Shown: in pieces, positions 35,636-46,751 of the stretch
Numbering within the stretch: the stretch's first letter is position 1
Layout of the letters: every line of letters begins with the position of its first letter
Origin: Gnetum montanum
Lineage: Eukaryota > Streptophyta > Gnetopsida > Gnetales > Gnetaceae
Direction: 5' to 3'
DNA: 64,000 nt
NCBI GenBank assembly: GCA_015680685.1
Contig: MNCI01000852.1
Span: 782,206-846,205, forward strand
Made by a program: the position numbers and the translations under genes
The notes under the pieces: generated by a model
Told to the model about the DNA's origin: nothing
Databases searched by the model: none
Seen by the model: the letters and a program-made list of their open reading frames with translations, nothing else

Positions 35636-35779
35636 TGAATGCGGAGGATTTGTTTCCCAAACTCCATAGTGATGAAATGGACATGCCAGAATAGATGAAT
35701 ACCATGGCTTCTCTCACCGCTACTAATGAACATGACTTGGCTGACCTGATGTTGATGGTCTTAATCTTTGAATTGTTGT

Positions 35780-36110
35780 TGATGATGGCACACTTTCAGA
35801 ACGAATTTCCTTCCTTTTCTGTTGTGCATACCCATCTATGAGGGTAAAATCACACTTACAAATCTAAATTTTTTAGTGGTAGCGAAGTTATTAAAGTATC
35901 TAAATTTAGTTTGTTGGTGGCTACCGCATTCTGAACACACAGCTTTCAAATTTCTGAAAGTATCTTGAATTAGCGTTTTAGTGTTTGGAGGTAAATTCTT
36001 GATCATTGCAAAGCCTCCTCTATTGCCAAAACATCTTATGCTAGGGGTTCCATTTCACGTAGCTTTGCCAGAGCTTGATTCTGCACTTGTTTTGCAAAGT
36101 TATGAGCCAT
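35780..36110 (-). pseudogene. Dof-like frame, unit 3, disrupted
   Basis: The minus strand at about 36107 begins MAHNFAKQVQNQALAKLREM. Frameshifts and stops follow, and CSECGS-like, TKFRYFNNF sequence is seen at about 35950-35890. The part encoding the second Cys pair is deleted. Collinear with units 1 and 2. Confidence 0.45.
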
Positions 36111-36169
36111 GTGTGTGTGTTTCTGTGCACAACAAAGAACTCAAAGAATAACAAAAACCTAGGGACTGT

Positions 36170-36408
36170 TAGATAAACCGTGAGTAGACCTTACGCCCAA
36201 CTATATGAATCGCTAATCATTTCACATGTGATTGGGTCGAATTTCATGGACTTATAGCCTTCTAAGTACACTGGTCAATGAAACTAATCATTGAAATCAT
36301 TGTTTTTCCAATTACAGTTGTGAAATGCGAAGCAATGGTTAAGTGCAACTGAGGCGTATGATTTTTATCATTTTTTACATTTTATGTTCCAAGTCTCCTA
36401 AGAATGTA
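36170..36408 (-). repeat. Truncated Athila-family LTR, unit 3, cut by satellite
   Basis: Matches the first 240 bases of 34301-34798, up to CTCCTAAGAATG. At about 36408 the sequence switches to the satellite. This marks the left edge of the satellite array. Confidence 0.7.
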
Positions 36409-37767
36409 GAATGTTTTTCTATTAATAAGTTGAATCTAATCTAAGTTTAGTGGTAAGCAGTGTGTGTAGCATAGTTTGACAAATCTGCGATTAATCACAA
36501 GATCTATAAGATATTGCAAATTCAACATCAAATCAGACATTTAATCTATTAAATCATATTATATTTTTATTGATTTTTTAAGTTTACTATATTATTTATT
36601 ATTAATTCTAATGCCAATAGAAAAGTAATATTTATATATTGGAAGCACTTCTGCAGTTTTTAGTATTTAAAAAATTTTAATGAGATGTTACCTGAAAATA
36701 AAACCTAAAAATGCTTACTTGCTTTAAAATATTTTTGTCTTAATAAGTTGAACCTGGTATAAGTTTAGTGATGTGTGGTGTGTGCAACATAGTTTAAGAA
36801 ATGTGTGATTAATCGCGAGATCTGTGATATATTGCAATGTAACATTGAATTCAATTAAGGATTAGATATTTAATTTATTATATCTGGTTATATTTTTATT
36901 GATTTTTTAAGTTTACTATATTATTTATTATTAATTCTAATACCAATAAAAAAGTAATATTTTTATATTGGATGCAATTGTGCACTTCATGGTATTTAAC
37001 ATAGTTTAATGAGGTGTTTCCTAAAAATAAAGCCCTACAAAGCTTATTTCCTTTCAAATATTTTTCTATTAATAAGTTAAATGTAGTGTAAGTTTATTGG
37101 TGTGCGATGTGTTGAACATAGTTTAAGAAATCTACAATTAATCACAATGTGTTGTGATATATCGTAATGTAACATTGAAGCTTATTCAAAATTATATCGT
37201 ATATTTAATCTATTAAATCATTCTATATGTTTATTGATTTTTTAAGTTTACTATATTATTTATTATTAATTCTAATGCCAATAAATCTGTAATATTTCTA
37301 TATTGGATGCAGTTGTGTGCTTCTTAGTATTTAGAAAAGTTTAAAGAGGTGTTACCTAAAAATAAAGCTAAACAACGCTTACCTGCTTTCAAATGTTTTT
37401 CTATTAAAAAGTTGAACCTAGTGTAAGTTTAGTGGTGTGCTGTGTGTGCAACATATTTTCAGAAATCTACAATTAATTCACAATATATCACAATGTAATA
37501 TTGAAGCCAATTTAAGATTGGATCAGACATTTAATCTATTCAATCAAGTTATATTTTTATTTATTTATTAAGCTTACTATATATTTTATTATTAATTCTA
37601 ATGCAAATAGAAAAGTAATATTTACTATACTAGATGCAGTTGTGCACTTTTTTTAGTATTTAAAAAGGTTTAATGATGTGTTACTTAAAAATAAAGCTAA
37701 ACAACGCTTACTTTTATATCAATACGTTAAACACAGTGTAAATTTAGTGGTTCCCAGTGTGTGCAGC
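36408..37767. repeat. Satellite array, left part (about 4 units of 315-335 bp)
   Basis: The word CTATTAATAAGTTGAACCTA (with variants) starts units at about 36419, 36738, 37068, 37401 and 37714, so spacings are 319, 330, 333 and 313. Each unit carries TTTATTGATTTTTTAAGTTT, an AT-rich block with ATTATTTATTATTAATTCTA, and a less AT-rich half with CAATGTAACATTGAAG. No coding capacity. The last unit is split by element D at 37767/37768. Confidence 0.92.
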
Positions 37768-37863
37768 TAATGAGCTGCAATATCGCGTATGCAATATCAC
37801 ATCCACAATATCGCATCTGCCATGCGATATCACGTATGTGATATCGCTTCCTACCTCATCTTC

Positions 37864-37876
37864 TATAAATAAGAGG
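37864..37876 (+). promoter_or_regulatory. TATA box of element D 5' LTR
   Basis: TATAAATAAGAGG, identical in the 3' LTR at about 58476. It follows the palindromic module cluster, so these modules occupy the promoter-proximal upstream region. Confidence 0.75.
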
Positions 37877-38375
37877 CGGTGCCCTTTGTTCCTGATAGTT
37901 AGACTTAGACCCTTAGCCAAACTCTTGTAGTTTTACCATTCCAGAGTTAGAATAATTTCTGTGTGCCCGCAGTAGGAGTCCTAAAGTGAACGGATCTTTA
38001 TTCCAACAAATTGTACCTGAGCACAAATTTGTGTACGGAAATATAAATGAACTTTATGATAAACCTTGCAACATACAGATTAAGCTAATTAGTAATTAAT
38101 TATTGTTGAATGTTTAATGCTTTCCTAGTTAATTAATCTCTTTCTCAACCTTTAATTCTCTTAGTTAAGTACACTCAGTACAACCACTTTGAGCATGTGT
38201 GTAGCACTTGGTAACCCAGTAACGATTAGCATTTGGTAATCCCAGCAGTGTTGCACTGGTTTAGGATGTGTACAGAAAGTGGGAACAGATACTGGTGTTA
38301 GGAACAATTAGAACTTAGTTAGTGAATAGTTAATGAACGTTAGTCACTTAGTTCTCTCTCCCTTTCCCTCATTAG

Positions 38376-38376
38376 N
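38376..38376. other. Single N marking a probable collapsed gap
   Basis: One N lies where the 5' LTR jumps from CCCTCATTAG to CGTCACTCATCA. The partner LTR has about 208 further bases (58988-59195) between these words. Confidence 0.8.
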
Positions 38377-38389
38377 CGTCACTCATCAT

Positions 38390-38408
38390 TGGTGCCGTTG
38401 CCGGGGAC
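38390..38408 (+). other. tRNA-Asp primer-binding site of element D
   Basis: TGGTGCCGTTGCCGGGGAC follows the LTR after one spacer base. It differs by two transitions from the plant tRNA-Asp complement used by Athila elements. Confidence 0.88.
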
Positions 38409-38532
38409 TTAGTTGTTTGTGTGCTACATAGAACATAGGAAATCATCCATATCGTTGGGACGCTAAAATGAACCCTTAGGGTTAATCAAAGAAAGATAAG
38501 ACAACAGTAAATCGCACACCAAACAAGACAAA

Positions 38533-39141
38533 ATGTCTTCTTCTTCGCATAAGAGCACTTCACCGCCTAGGACTAACATAAAAGACAGTCAGCGACATAG
38601 TACACATAATTAAGATCTGTCAGTTCACCAACAGTTTCGTGTGGTATATATTCATCACAATGAGTATGTGCCCAATTTTACCTTTATTCTCCACCAAGAT
38701 GAACAACTGCGTTGAAGAGACTTGGAGGGTAACATAGCGTTGCCTTCAGACCGATCAGTCCCCAACATGCTCCTTCGTGCTCTCACATGAATAGGCATGC
38801 CACTTTTATATGCAGAGTATGTTGCATATGATCATGACACAAGGGACTATCATCTCACAGAAGCACAATGTCAAAGGAACTTGTGACAGGAGAGTCACCA
38901 CACATCCTTCAAGGATAAATCGCCCCATAACACCCCGCACGTCTTAAGTGAAATTGGGGATGGTGAACCTGCTTCAATAGGTTCCCCACCAAATGATGTT
39001 CCCCCTCCTAACGATGGTCAGGAGGTGGTGTATCAGAACCTCCACTCCATGTCTCACAACCCTGGTTCTGATCCCCATGAACATGAAGTGTTCAACGAGG
39101 GAACACAAACACACAATAAGGGCAAATGTTCCGATCGTAAT
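38533..39141 (+). pseudogene. Athila-like gag N-terminal part, cut by element E
   Basis: ATG at 38533 starts a Ser-rich N-terminus (MSSSSHKSTSPP). It continues FRVVYIHHNEYVPNFTFILH, AYDHDTRDYHLTEAQ and HVLSEIGDGEPASIGSP, collinear with the gag at 62154-61690. Stops occur at about 38611, 38716, 38787 and 38881. At 39142 it is interrupted by the LTR of element E. Confidence 0.75.
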
Positions 39142-41103
39142 TGTAATGATGGAAAATGTCGATAGCTGGAATACCAAACAAAATCCGTGTACACAGTCTT
39201 AATCACAGATCCGTGCGAGGGCTGTGCTGGAGAAAATGAATCCGTGGTGCCTTGAACGGTCTTCTCGATCAAACAGGGACTTACTAAATCAGTAAATCGA
39301 CAAAGATTATAGGTGTTTCGTGGAACGATTTGATTTGATAAATCGTGAAAGGAAAGGAAAATGATGTAGATAAATTGCAATAATGACAACGTTAATGCGA
39401 CAAAGGGAATCGGATTTAAGAGAAATGTGTGATTTCAAGATCTGTACTTTGACCCGAAAAAATGAGTATTTTGTATACAAAGTTACAATGGGAAGACTCC
39501 GATTATCTTGTGTGAAACATACACAAAATAATAAGAAAAACTGTTTAACAAGGAGTGCAGAATGGAGCTTGGTCTACCTTGTAAGCCAAAGACGAAGTGC
39601 AAGGAAGGTCAAGTTCGGATGTCTATCAACCAACTGTGTCTGGTCAATAGATCTTGCCAACTGCACCAGATGATCTCTTGATCTTTGATCTATCTTCTTT
39701 GCTTTGGATGGTCTCTACTCAAAGCTGCCAAGGATCACCGATGGGAGAACTGTATTTTCGCCAAAAGGTATGATCACTCCTGCTGCTAAATGTTCCAAAA
39801 TGTCTCTTGTTTCTGCTCAAGGATGATAACTGCCAAAAAGAATGAAGATGCTAACCGCTGCTCCTCTTTCCAAAAGTCCAGAAGTCTCTACCTTTCTTCA
39901 CCAACTGGGGTATTTATAACACGCAGAAAAGGCACGGCCTTGATGACACATGTCTTGAATTTTCCGGATGCCGTTGACTTGATGAACTGGCTATGTCACG
40001 TCACATTGCAATGTATGTTGTCAACACTTTTGCCGAAGCTGCTTCATGATTACGCACAATACGCTTATCAGCATATTGCGCGTATGGATAGCAAATGCAT
40101 AACTGCTTTAGCCAGCTTTACACTGTGTTACACTTGTTTACGTTGCGTCGCATGGTAGAGCGTAACAAAGCATGGAAATAGTGAGTCAAGCTGTTTTACG
40201 CTCATTTATGCAGCAAAGCATAGTGAAGCGTAAAAAATGATTAACTCGATGATAAATTACGTTGACGTACGCTGCGTAGCGTAACGAGCGTAAGGCGATC
40301 AATTTGCAAAAAGAAAGGAGTCGATCTGTCGCACTTCCTTTGGACTTTCCCTTTGACCTTTTTGAAGTTCATTACGCTGCCTTGCGTAATAGAGCATAAA
40401 TCCAACCTTGGACAAAAGACTTAGCAGGATATGCGAGAAGTCACATATTACGCTGCTTAGGCCTTAAGCTTCACCAAATCTGCTAAAGTAAGTTACCTTC
40501 TGATGTCCAACTATGTGAAGCAGAATTACGCTAAGCATCATTACGCTATGTTGCATAATGTAGCGTAAAGACAGAAAACATAGTAAAATTGAAATTTATA
40601 AGGAACTTGGAGACTTGATGTCGAGCACCGTTTCGCCTTGCTTTGCCTTGTTCTACCTTCTGGAATTCTATCACGAACTTTTGCCTAAATCGTGAATCTT
40701 CACCTGAGGCCGATTCACAATTTCCATGGTGTTTCAATGGCCCCTCTTTGTTGACGGTTAGAGGGCTTGCCCAAAAGACGTCGACAAAGAATACGAAACA
40801 TCGAACCAATGAAAGTACCAACAGCGTTTATCAACGGGTACTCAAGTGTTGCCCTGTCAACACAGAGGAACAGAGATGAAGGAAATGGGAGATAGAATGG
40901 TACGGGAGGAAACAGGTTCGGGGAAGATGCGAATGTGGTTCAGGGAAGATCCAAATGTGGTGGGGATAGCGTCTTCATGCATAAGCACTCAGGCATTCTC
41001 CTGCGATTGTGTTTGCATGGAGTTATGCCATCATTTTGTACTAAAAGGGGGTTGCATAGATGAATTGTGTTGCATCTGCACGGCCTGGGTGAGATGTGTT
41101 TCA
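39142..41103 (-). repeat. 3' LTR of element E
   Basis: Plus strand starts TGTAATGATGGAAAATGT and matches 55020-56243 up to about 40407 with scattered substitutions. The U3 end near 41103 is inferred from a TG start on the minus strand (TGAAACACATCTC) preceded by AAAATGGG. Minus-strand TATA box GTTATAAATACCCC at about 39920-39907. Words TTACGC/GCGTAA are strikingly frequent. Open frames in it (for example 41593-40940) show no family motif. Confidence 0.75.
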
Positions 41104-41929
41104 CCCATTTTGCCGACCCCCGCTCATTTTTTTTGGCGTCCACTAGGCGAGTTGTGTTACGCCGGTTCATGGACTTGAGTGTAATGCGAATGCGGAAAGC
41201 GTGTGCTGCGTATGTACATTTTGTGTATGGGAAGTCAATGGGATAGTTAAGGATAGTGATAAGGACTATGGGTAGGGTTATGAGGAACACAAGGATGCAC
41301 CCTCCAAGTGGACAGGCCAACTTAAGCAGCCATCTCAAAACGTTGTCGGTATTACACCACTCAGATGAACGCACCTTCGAACGATGTCCTCGTAACAAGT
41401 AACCTGCAACCAAAGAAGAAAACAGAGGATACAATTGTCCATGCGAATTAAAGGCGAGGTTGTTGAAACAAGTACTATTTGAGGCAAGATAAAGTGAATG
41501 GGCCGTGGAAAAGGAACTGTAGCACAAGGCGAGAGTCTTCAACCTTGACGCTCGGCCTAGCATATCACTGCTAAAGAATATCAGACTCAGCACACCTGAC
41601 TGGTTATGTAAAGAACCAGCTAGGTGAATCTATGAAGCCAGAGCCTGATAGCGATGATGACCAAAGATCCCCAAAGTCGTAATTGATGAGAACTCCTTTG
41701 GGGCTCCGGACGGTAAAACCAACCTCTCAAAGGTACCACCACTGGAATGGGTGTGGTGACGGTATCTCCAAAGGGTCAGTAGTAGGCCCTTCAGCACATC
41801 CGAGAGATTAGCAGAATTCTAGTGAGGTAGTGACGCTAGGGCTGTCTCAGCGTCCCACCTCATTTGTCTTGCAGCTGCACAGAGATGATTACGCTCGCTT
41901 GACTTGCATGATGGCAGTTCGTGAGTCCC

Positions 41930-42415
41930 AATTTTAAGTCCTAGTAGACTGTCGTTGCTGGTTTTAAGTCTCAGCAGACCATGGTCCCAGTTTAAAGTCT
42001 GGGCGGACCGAGAAATGCTAGTTTTAAGTCGTAGTGGATGGTGGCGAAGCTAATTTATGGTCTCAGCAGACCGTGCTATGGTTGTCAGTTTTGTGTCATG
42101 ACCCAGGGACAAGTCTGTACTGGTTTTACATCTCAGCAGACGACTACTTACCTGCGCCAATTTTGTGTCATGGCGGACAACCGGTGCCAGTTTAGCATCG
42201 TGGCGGACGCGTGCCGAAAATGCCAGTTTTTCATCTTGGCAGACCTGTACAACACTGCCAGTTTTACGTCACAGCGGACGGTTACAACTTGCCAGTTTTG
42301 CATCGTGGCGAACGATCAGTGCTAGTTTAGCATCGTGGCGAACACGTGAAGGGAGTGCCAATTTTACGTCGTAGCAGATGGTTGTTGCCAGTTTAGCATC
42401 ATAGTGGACAATTAT
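41930..42415. repeat. Minisatellite 1, downstream of integrase in element E
   Basis: About 13 degenerate copies of a roughly 35-40-bp unit with core GCCAGTTTTACGTCGTGGCG followed by GAC and a variable spacer (for example 42190, 42222, 42258, 42292, 42322). Tat/Ogre elements are known to carry variable tandem repeats in their 3' non-coding region. Translations across it are artefacts of the repeat. Confidence 0.85.
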
Positions 42416-42447
42416 GGCCACACCTGATGTTCACACTGGAGATGCAG

Positions 42448-43640
42448 CTATATGTAGTACCATTTCAGATATATGTGATTCACAGGATTCGGTAACTCGT
42501 TGCCGTCGATATCCGCTAGCTTGAATGTTTCGTTGCCATACACATCCGTCACCAAGAAAGGACCCTCTCAGTTTGTAGAAAATTTTCCCACTGGTTCACG
42601 AATGGCCTTCAGAACTAAATCTCAATTCTTGATCGGACGCTGCTGAAGATTGTGACGATGCTTTTGCCTCTGCTTGTCTTGATACTTTTCGATTGTATCA
42701 AGCGTCTATATTCGCTTCTCTTCTACAGAATCCAAATCCATGATCCAAGACTCGGTGTGTTGAGCCTCATTTATAATCATGGAGAGGACCACTCTAAGAG
42801 AAGAAATTTGCAATTCAAGGGGCAACACTGCCTCAGATCTGTAGACTAGGCTATAGGGCGTACTGTCTGTAGCCGTCCTACATGTAGTAAGATATGCCCA
42901 TAGCACATAGAGGATTTTTTCCTGCCACCGTCTCTTGTTGCTATCGAGCATTTTCCTTAGCAAATTGATGATGACTTTGTTTGTGGCTTCAGCTTGACCA
43001 TTCTCTTGTGGGTAATAGGGCAAGGAAAAAGATTGTTTAATGCTGAGGCTATCACAGAAGGATTTAGTTTCCGTACTACTAAACTATGGCCCGTTATCGA
43101 TCACGATAGTCATCGGGAGACCAAATCTGGTTACAATGTTGTCTAAGATGAAATGGCAAACCTGTTGAGATGTGATCTTCCGTAAAGGAATAGCTTCTAC
43201 CCACTTCGTGAAGTACTCAGTAGCAGTAATTATGAAGCTATGACCCGCGGAAGATTTCGGTGTGATGGGACCTATAATGTCTAATCCCCATCGTTGAAAC
43301 GGCCATGTTATCTGAGTCGTATGTAACTCTGTAGGTGACACATGTATAAGATTTGCATAACGCTGACACGTGTCGCAATTTTTAACCTTTGTTAGACAAT
43401 TCTTTTCCATGTAAGGCCAATAATACCCTAAGCGACGGATTTTTGAAGCCATAGCCCATGGTGCTACGTGTCCTCCGCATAATCCCTCGTGGACCTCGCC
43501 AACTATACATTGTGCTTGGTCCTTGTTAACGCAAGTAAGCAGTACACCATCAAAAAAGCATCTACAAATAGTACTGTCTCCTATGATGATGTACTGCCTA
43601 GCTCGCTTGCGGATTTCATCTTTCTGCGCTCGTGTTAATT
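42448..43640 (-). pseudogene. Tat-type integrase
   Basis: Zinc-binding HHCC part: HEGLCGGHVAPWAMASKIR ... NCDTCQRYAN (about 43500-43370). Catalytic core: WGLDIIGPITPKS (first Asp), TIVIDNGP (second Asp, about 43095) and PQENGQAEATNKVI (Glu, about 43005). A TAG directly after DNGP (where Gln is normal) breaks the frame; a further open stretch 43023-42706 continues it. The C-terminal part reads through to LPNPVNHIYLKWYY, ending near 42448. All DDE residues are present, so inactivation is by stops. Confidence 0.9.
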
Positions 43641-43779
43641 CGTGCGGTGGCTCGCCATGCACGAGGTAAGTCTTAATGCTATCGTACCACTCTGGCGTTC
43701 TGTCCTCGAGCAGAGAGGATATTTGGCCTGCTTGAATGACAGGATCTATGCAATCTGTTATTAATGCGAGATAGGTGTT

Positions 43780-44244
43780 AAACAGGTGCGAGGGCATGTT
43801 CAAAGCCAGTGTAGCCAGTGTGTCGGCCACTGTGTTATCAATGCGTGGCACATGTTGGGCATCGATGGTCGTGAACCACCTCAAAAGATCTTTAGCCATA
43901 TCGCAGTAGGGTTGTAAATGTGCAGCCTTGCAAGCGTAGACTCTTGTGATCTGATTGATGACGAGCATCGAATCACCCCTAATTGCCAGGTGTCGAACAT
44001 CGAGTTCGCTGGAAGTTAGTAATCCCCTAAGAAGCCCCTCGGACTCTGCCACATTGTTCGTACACGGGAAGGTCAAGCGATAAGCGTGAAGATGCACATC
44101 CTCAGGTGATAGCGTAATAACTGTAGCAGTGCTGCCGCCTCTAATAGTTGAAGCTCCGTCGAAGTATAACGTTGCTTTGGGGCTTGTCAGGACAGGGCTT
44201 AAGCTATGTACATGTTCATCTGAGAATTCAGGCTCTAAGGTCAC
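43780..44244 (-). pseudogene. Archaeal-type RNase H (aRNH) of element E
   Basis: Residues about 25-155 of the open frame 44244-43084. Motifs: TLYFDGASTIRGG (first catalytic Asp), LTFPCTNNVAESEGL (Glu), LAIRGDSMLVINQITRVY (Asp) and HVPRIDNTVADTLATLAL (last Asp). Second RNase H domains of this type after RT-RNase H are diagnostic of Tat-lineage elements. The domain looks intact and continues in frame into the integrase. Confidence 0.92.
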
Positions 44245-44259
44245 CTAACTGTCAATAGG

Positions 44260-45926
44260 TGATGTTATTAATTGATCGGCTATCGCTTGGCCTTTCGTAG
44301 AAGATTGGCCAATGTAATGCAGATCGAATTCTGCTGTGATAGCCTTCCAACGAGCTATTTTGCTACTTTCATATAAGTTGTGCGTAATGCCCTAAGAATT
44401 TTATTTTTACAGATGATGTTGACCTGACTACAGAAGAGATAGTGCCTAAATTTCTTTAGCGTAAACACTAACGCTAGGCAATTACGCCCTACTTCGTTGT
44501 ACCTAGTTTCGTATGCACATAGGGCATGACTCAAGTAGTAAATGGGTACTTCTGACCTGTCGCTTCTCTTTTGATAGAATAATGTGGCTAAGGCTACGTC
44601 TGAGGTCGCAAGGTAAATGTAGAACGGCTGATCCCTTTGTGGTGGGAATACCGTTCGCAAGCGTTGGAGTTCCTATTTTAGGGTATCAAACGCACGCTGG
44701 CAATCATCTATCCACTCGAAATTAACACCTTTCTTGAGAAGGTGTTGCATAGGGTGCAGTTTATCTGTTAATCTCGAGATGAACTGCCTGATAAACTGTA
44801 GTTGTCCTTGTAACCCACGTAATTGCTTGAGATCTGTGGGAGGCATTAACTCGACAATGGCTTTGACCTTATCAGGGTCTACTCGTATGCTAGTTTCTGA
44901 CACCACAAACCCCAGCATGCGTCCAGTTTTGACTCCGAATACGCACTTCTTTGGGTTAAGCTGGAGGTCGTATTTGGAGCATCTTTTAAGGACTAACTCC
45001 AGGTCCTCTGAATGATCTTCTAATTTCATAGACTTAACAGCTATGTCATCAACATAGTCATTCAGTCTTCCTAGGAGGTAATCACTAAAGATGTATGTCA
45101 TAGCCCATTGATACGTTGCTCCGGCATTTTTCAAACCAAAAGGCATCATGGTATAGCAAAAGGTCCCCCAGGGCGTCATGAATGTTGTGGTTAATTGATG
45201 TTCTAGGTTGATGCAAATCTGATTATAGCCCAAAAAGCCATCCATGAAGGATAGAAGCGCATGCCCAGCTGTTGTATCAACTAGTTGATCGATACTCGGT
45301 AGTGGAAAGTTATCCTTGATTGTGGCCTTGTTTAGGTCTCGGAAGTCTATACAGATGCGTATGCTTTCGGTCTTCTTTGGGACGACTACAATGTTAGATA
45401 CCCAATCCGAGTAATTAACTACGCGGATGAAACTAGCCTGATATAGTTTGGTGATCTCATCACGCACTGCTAGCACGATTTCTAGTTTAATTTTTCGTGC
45501 TTTTTACTTAGTTGCTTTGATATGAGGGTCTAAGATTATATTATGTTGAATTAACCTGGGATCTAGTCCTGGCATGTCTTTGTACAACCATGCAAATACC
45601 GTGATGTTGTCTTGGAGGACTTGTTTTATAGAGTCATGCATTTTCTGGTCTAGTAGAGAACTAACCTTAAGAGTCTTGGACTCACCCTTATGCGTAACAA
45701 CAGAAACCTCGCTGAGGGGGTCTTCGGTTATGTCTCCAGCCTCCAGGTCTAGCGTGCGCGTCAATTGTTCTGGCCATTCTGGAGATGTTTCCGACATGGC
45801 TATGGTTACGTCATCGAGGAAAGGGGGAGTTTCTACTAATGTAAAATCGAATTGCCTAACTACTCTCCTGTGGGGACCTGTTAGAGTCAGGGGCGCTGAA
45901 AGGGTTGCATCCATTTGCCAACCATC
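44260..45926 (-). pseudogene. Tat-type reverse transcriptase and RNase H (3' pol exon)
   Basis: Exon start at 45926 (codon for Asp of DGWQMDATL) follows a minus-strand splice acceptor TTTTGCAG. Pre-RT motif VFAWLYKDMPGLDPRLIQHN, a stop at 45504, then RT: VPKKTESIRICIDFRDLN, LSFMDGFLGYNQICIN, TPWGTFCYTMMPFGLKNAG and the catalytic NDYVDDIAVKS (intact). RNase H: FYIYLATSDVALATLFYQK (first Asp retained), ETRYNEVGRNCLALVF. Stops at 45504 and 44673 interrupt one continuous frame. Confidence 0.92.
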
Positions 45927-46200
45927 CTGCAAAATTGCCAAATGTGTAAATGATTAGGAGAAAACATGATGTGGTGTTATCGAGTGTGGAAAGCTAACTA
46001 AATTTTGAATATTGTGAATAGTCTATAATTAATGCTACCCGATTACGAGGCGATAAGGTGTGGTAGTTTAACGTCATTTCGGACAGTGGCGCATGCGATA
46101 TCTGCCGCATTAATGCCTTGATTTTTGGGTTCCGTATTATACTGATACCAGCATTTAGGAAAGTCTCGTTTTAATCGAGCATCAAGTCGGTTAACTTCGC

Positions 46201-46210
46201 ATATAAATAG
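46201..46210 (+). promoter_or_regulatory. TATA box of the antisense gene
   Basis: ATATAAATAG, about 150 bases before the first suitable ATG (46356). It is on the strand opposite to element E and is well placed to start the plus-strand gene. It lies inside the putative intron, not in an LTR. Confidence 0.55.
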
Positions 46211-46355
46211 GCAGTCCCTATTGGAAACAGGTTGTTGATTATTGCGAATTTGAATTCTCAACTATTACAGAAAGAAAGAGGAAGAGCGAAAGCTTGGAGC
46301 GTGTTACTTGTGACTTGCGAGAGCGGGAAGGGGTGGAAGGGTTAGAGCTGCAATA

Positions 46356-46448
46356 ATGGCATCAAAAGTGAGAGGAAAAAACATGAAATTGGCCAAGATT
46401 GACGAGGTGCAAGGGAGCCTACAGCATGTTTCGCAGGCAGTGGTCGAA
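46356..46448 (+). other. Candidate first exon of the antisense gene
   Basis: ATG 46356 opens a 40-codon frame beginning MASKVRGKNMKLAKIDEV, stopped at 46476-46478. A donor GAA|GTGAGA lies at 46448/46449, but its phase does not match exon 2, so another donor, another exon or an indel must be assumed. The TATA box upstream supports its being the 5' end. Confidence 0.35.
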
Positions 46449-46751
46449 GTGAGAGACCCTACACCTTTGAATCGATAGGCCATCCCTTGCTTATTCATGT
46501 TACTTTTGTAGTGTTTATTCTTGTAGCGTTGCCTGTGTAAATTAAAATTTTAGACTATAGACCTCGCGTTAACCCGAGGGTTTATACACTAGGATTGCGT
46601 CTATCGTCGTTGTCAGGGACAAACCTTGTACTGTCACAAGGGTATAGGCAATTTCGGCATGAATAGCTAAGCGTAATCTGTAGATTTTCTGTATTTTGAG
46701 CATGCAAATATGAATCGAGACGTTGATGTGTTTATTATTTTCTCTATACAG

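Larger units (their letters stand above)
31080..36408. repeat. Three tandem units, each with Dof-like frame plus truncated Athila LTR
   Basis: The block beginning TGCAATTTTATGTTACA recurs at about 31462, 33219 and 34801, so the periods are about 1757 and 1582 bases. Each unit contains a shared segment (CAAGCTAAGATAAGAGGTGC and onward), a minus-strand Dof-like frame, and then an Athila LTR end. Unit 2 has an internal deletion near 33600. Unit 3 ends abruptly at the satellite at about 36408. The LTR part precedes the Dof-like frame on the minus strand. Confidence 0.85.
37768..38388 (+). repeat. 5' LTR of element D (contains N and deletion)
   Basis: Starts TAATGAGCTGCAATATCGCG and ends GTCACTCATCA. 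The U3 start has six GCGATATCGC-like palindromic modules (37776-37850). TATA box TATAAATAAGAGG at 37864. Compared with the 3' LTR about 208 bases are missing at the single N (38376). Confidence 0.9.

Noticed and set aside
40940-41593. 217-codon minus-strand frame at the LTR/3' region of element E
   Set aside because: It crosses the inferred LTR border and shows no family motif or conserved copy in the partner LTR, which lacks this part.
42038-42374. Open frames of 95 and 69 codons (plus strand)
   Set aside because: They are translations of minisatellite 1; the repeating residues follow the DNA repeat and have no gene-like context.
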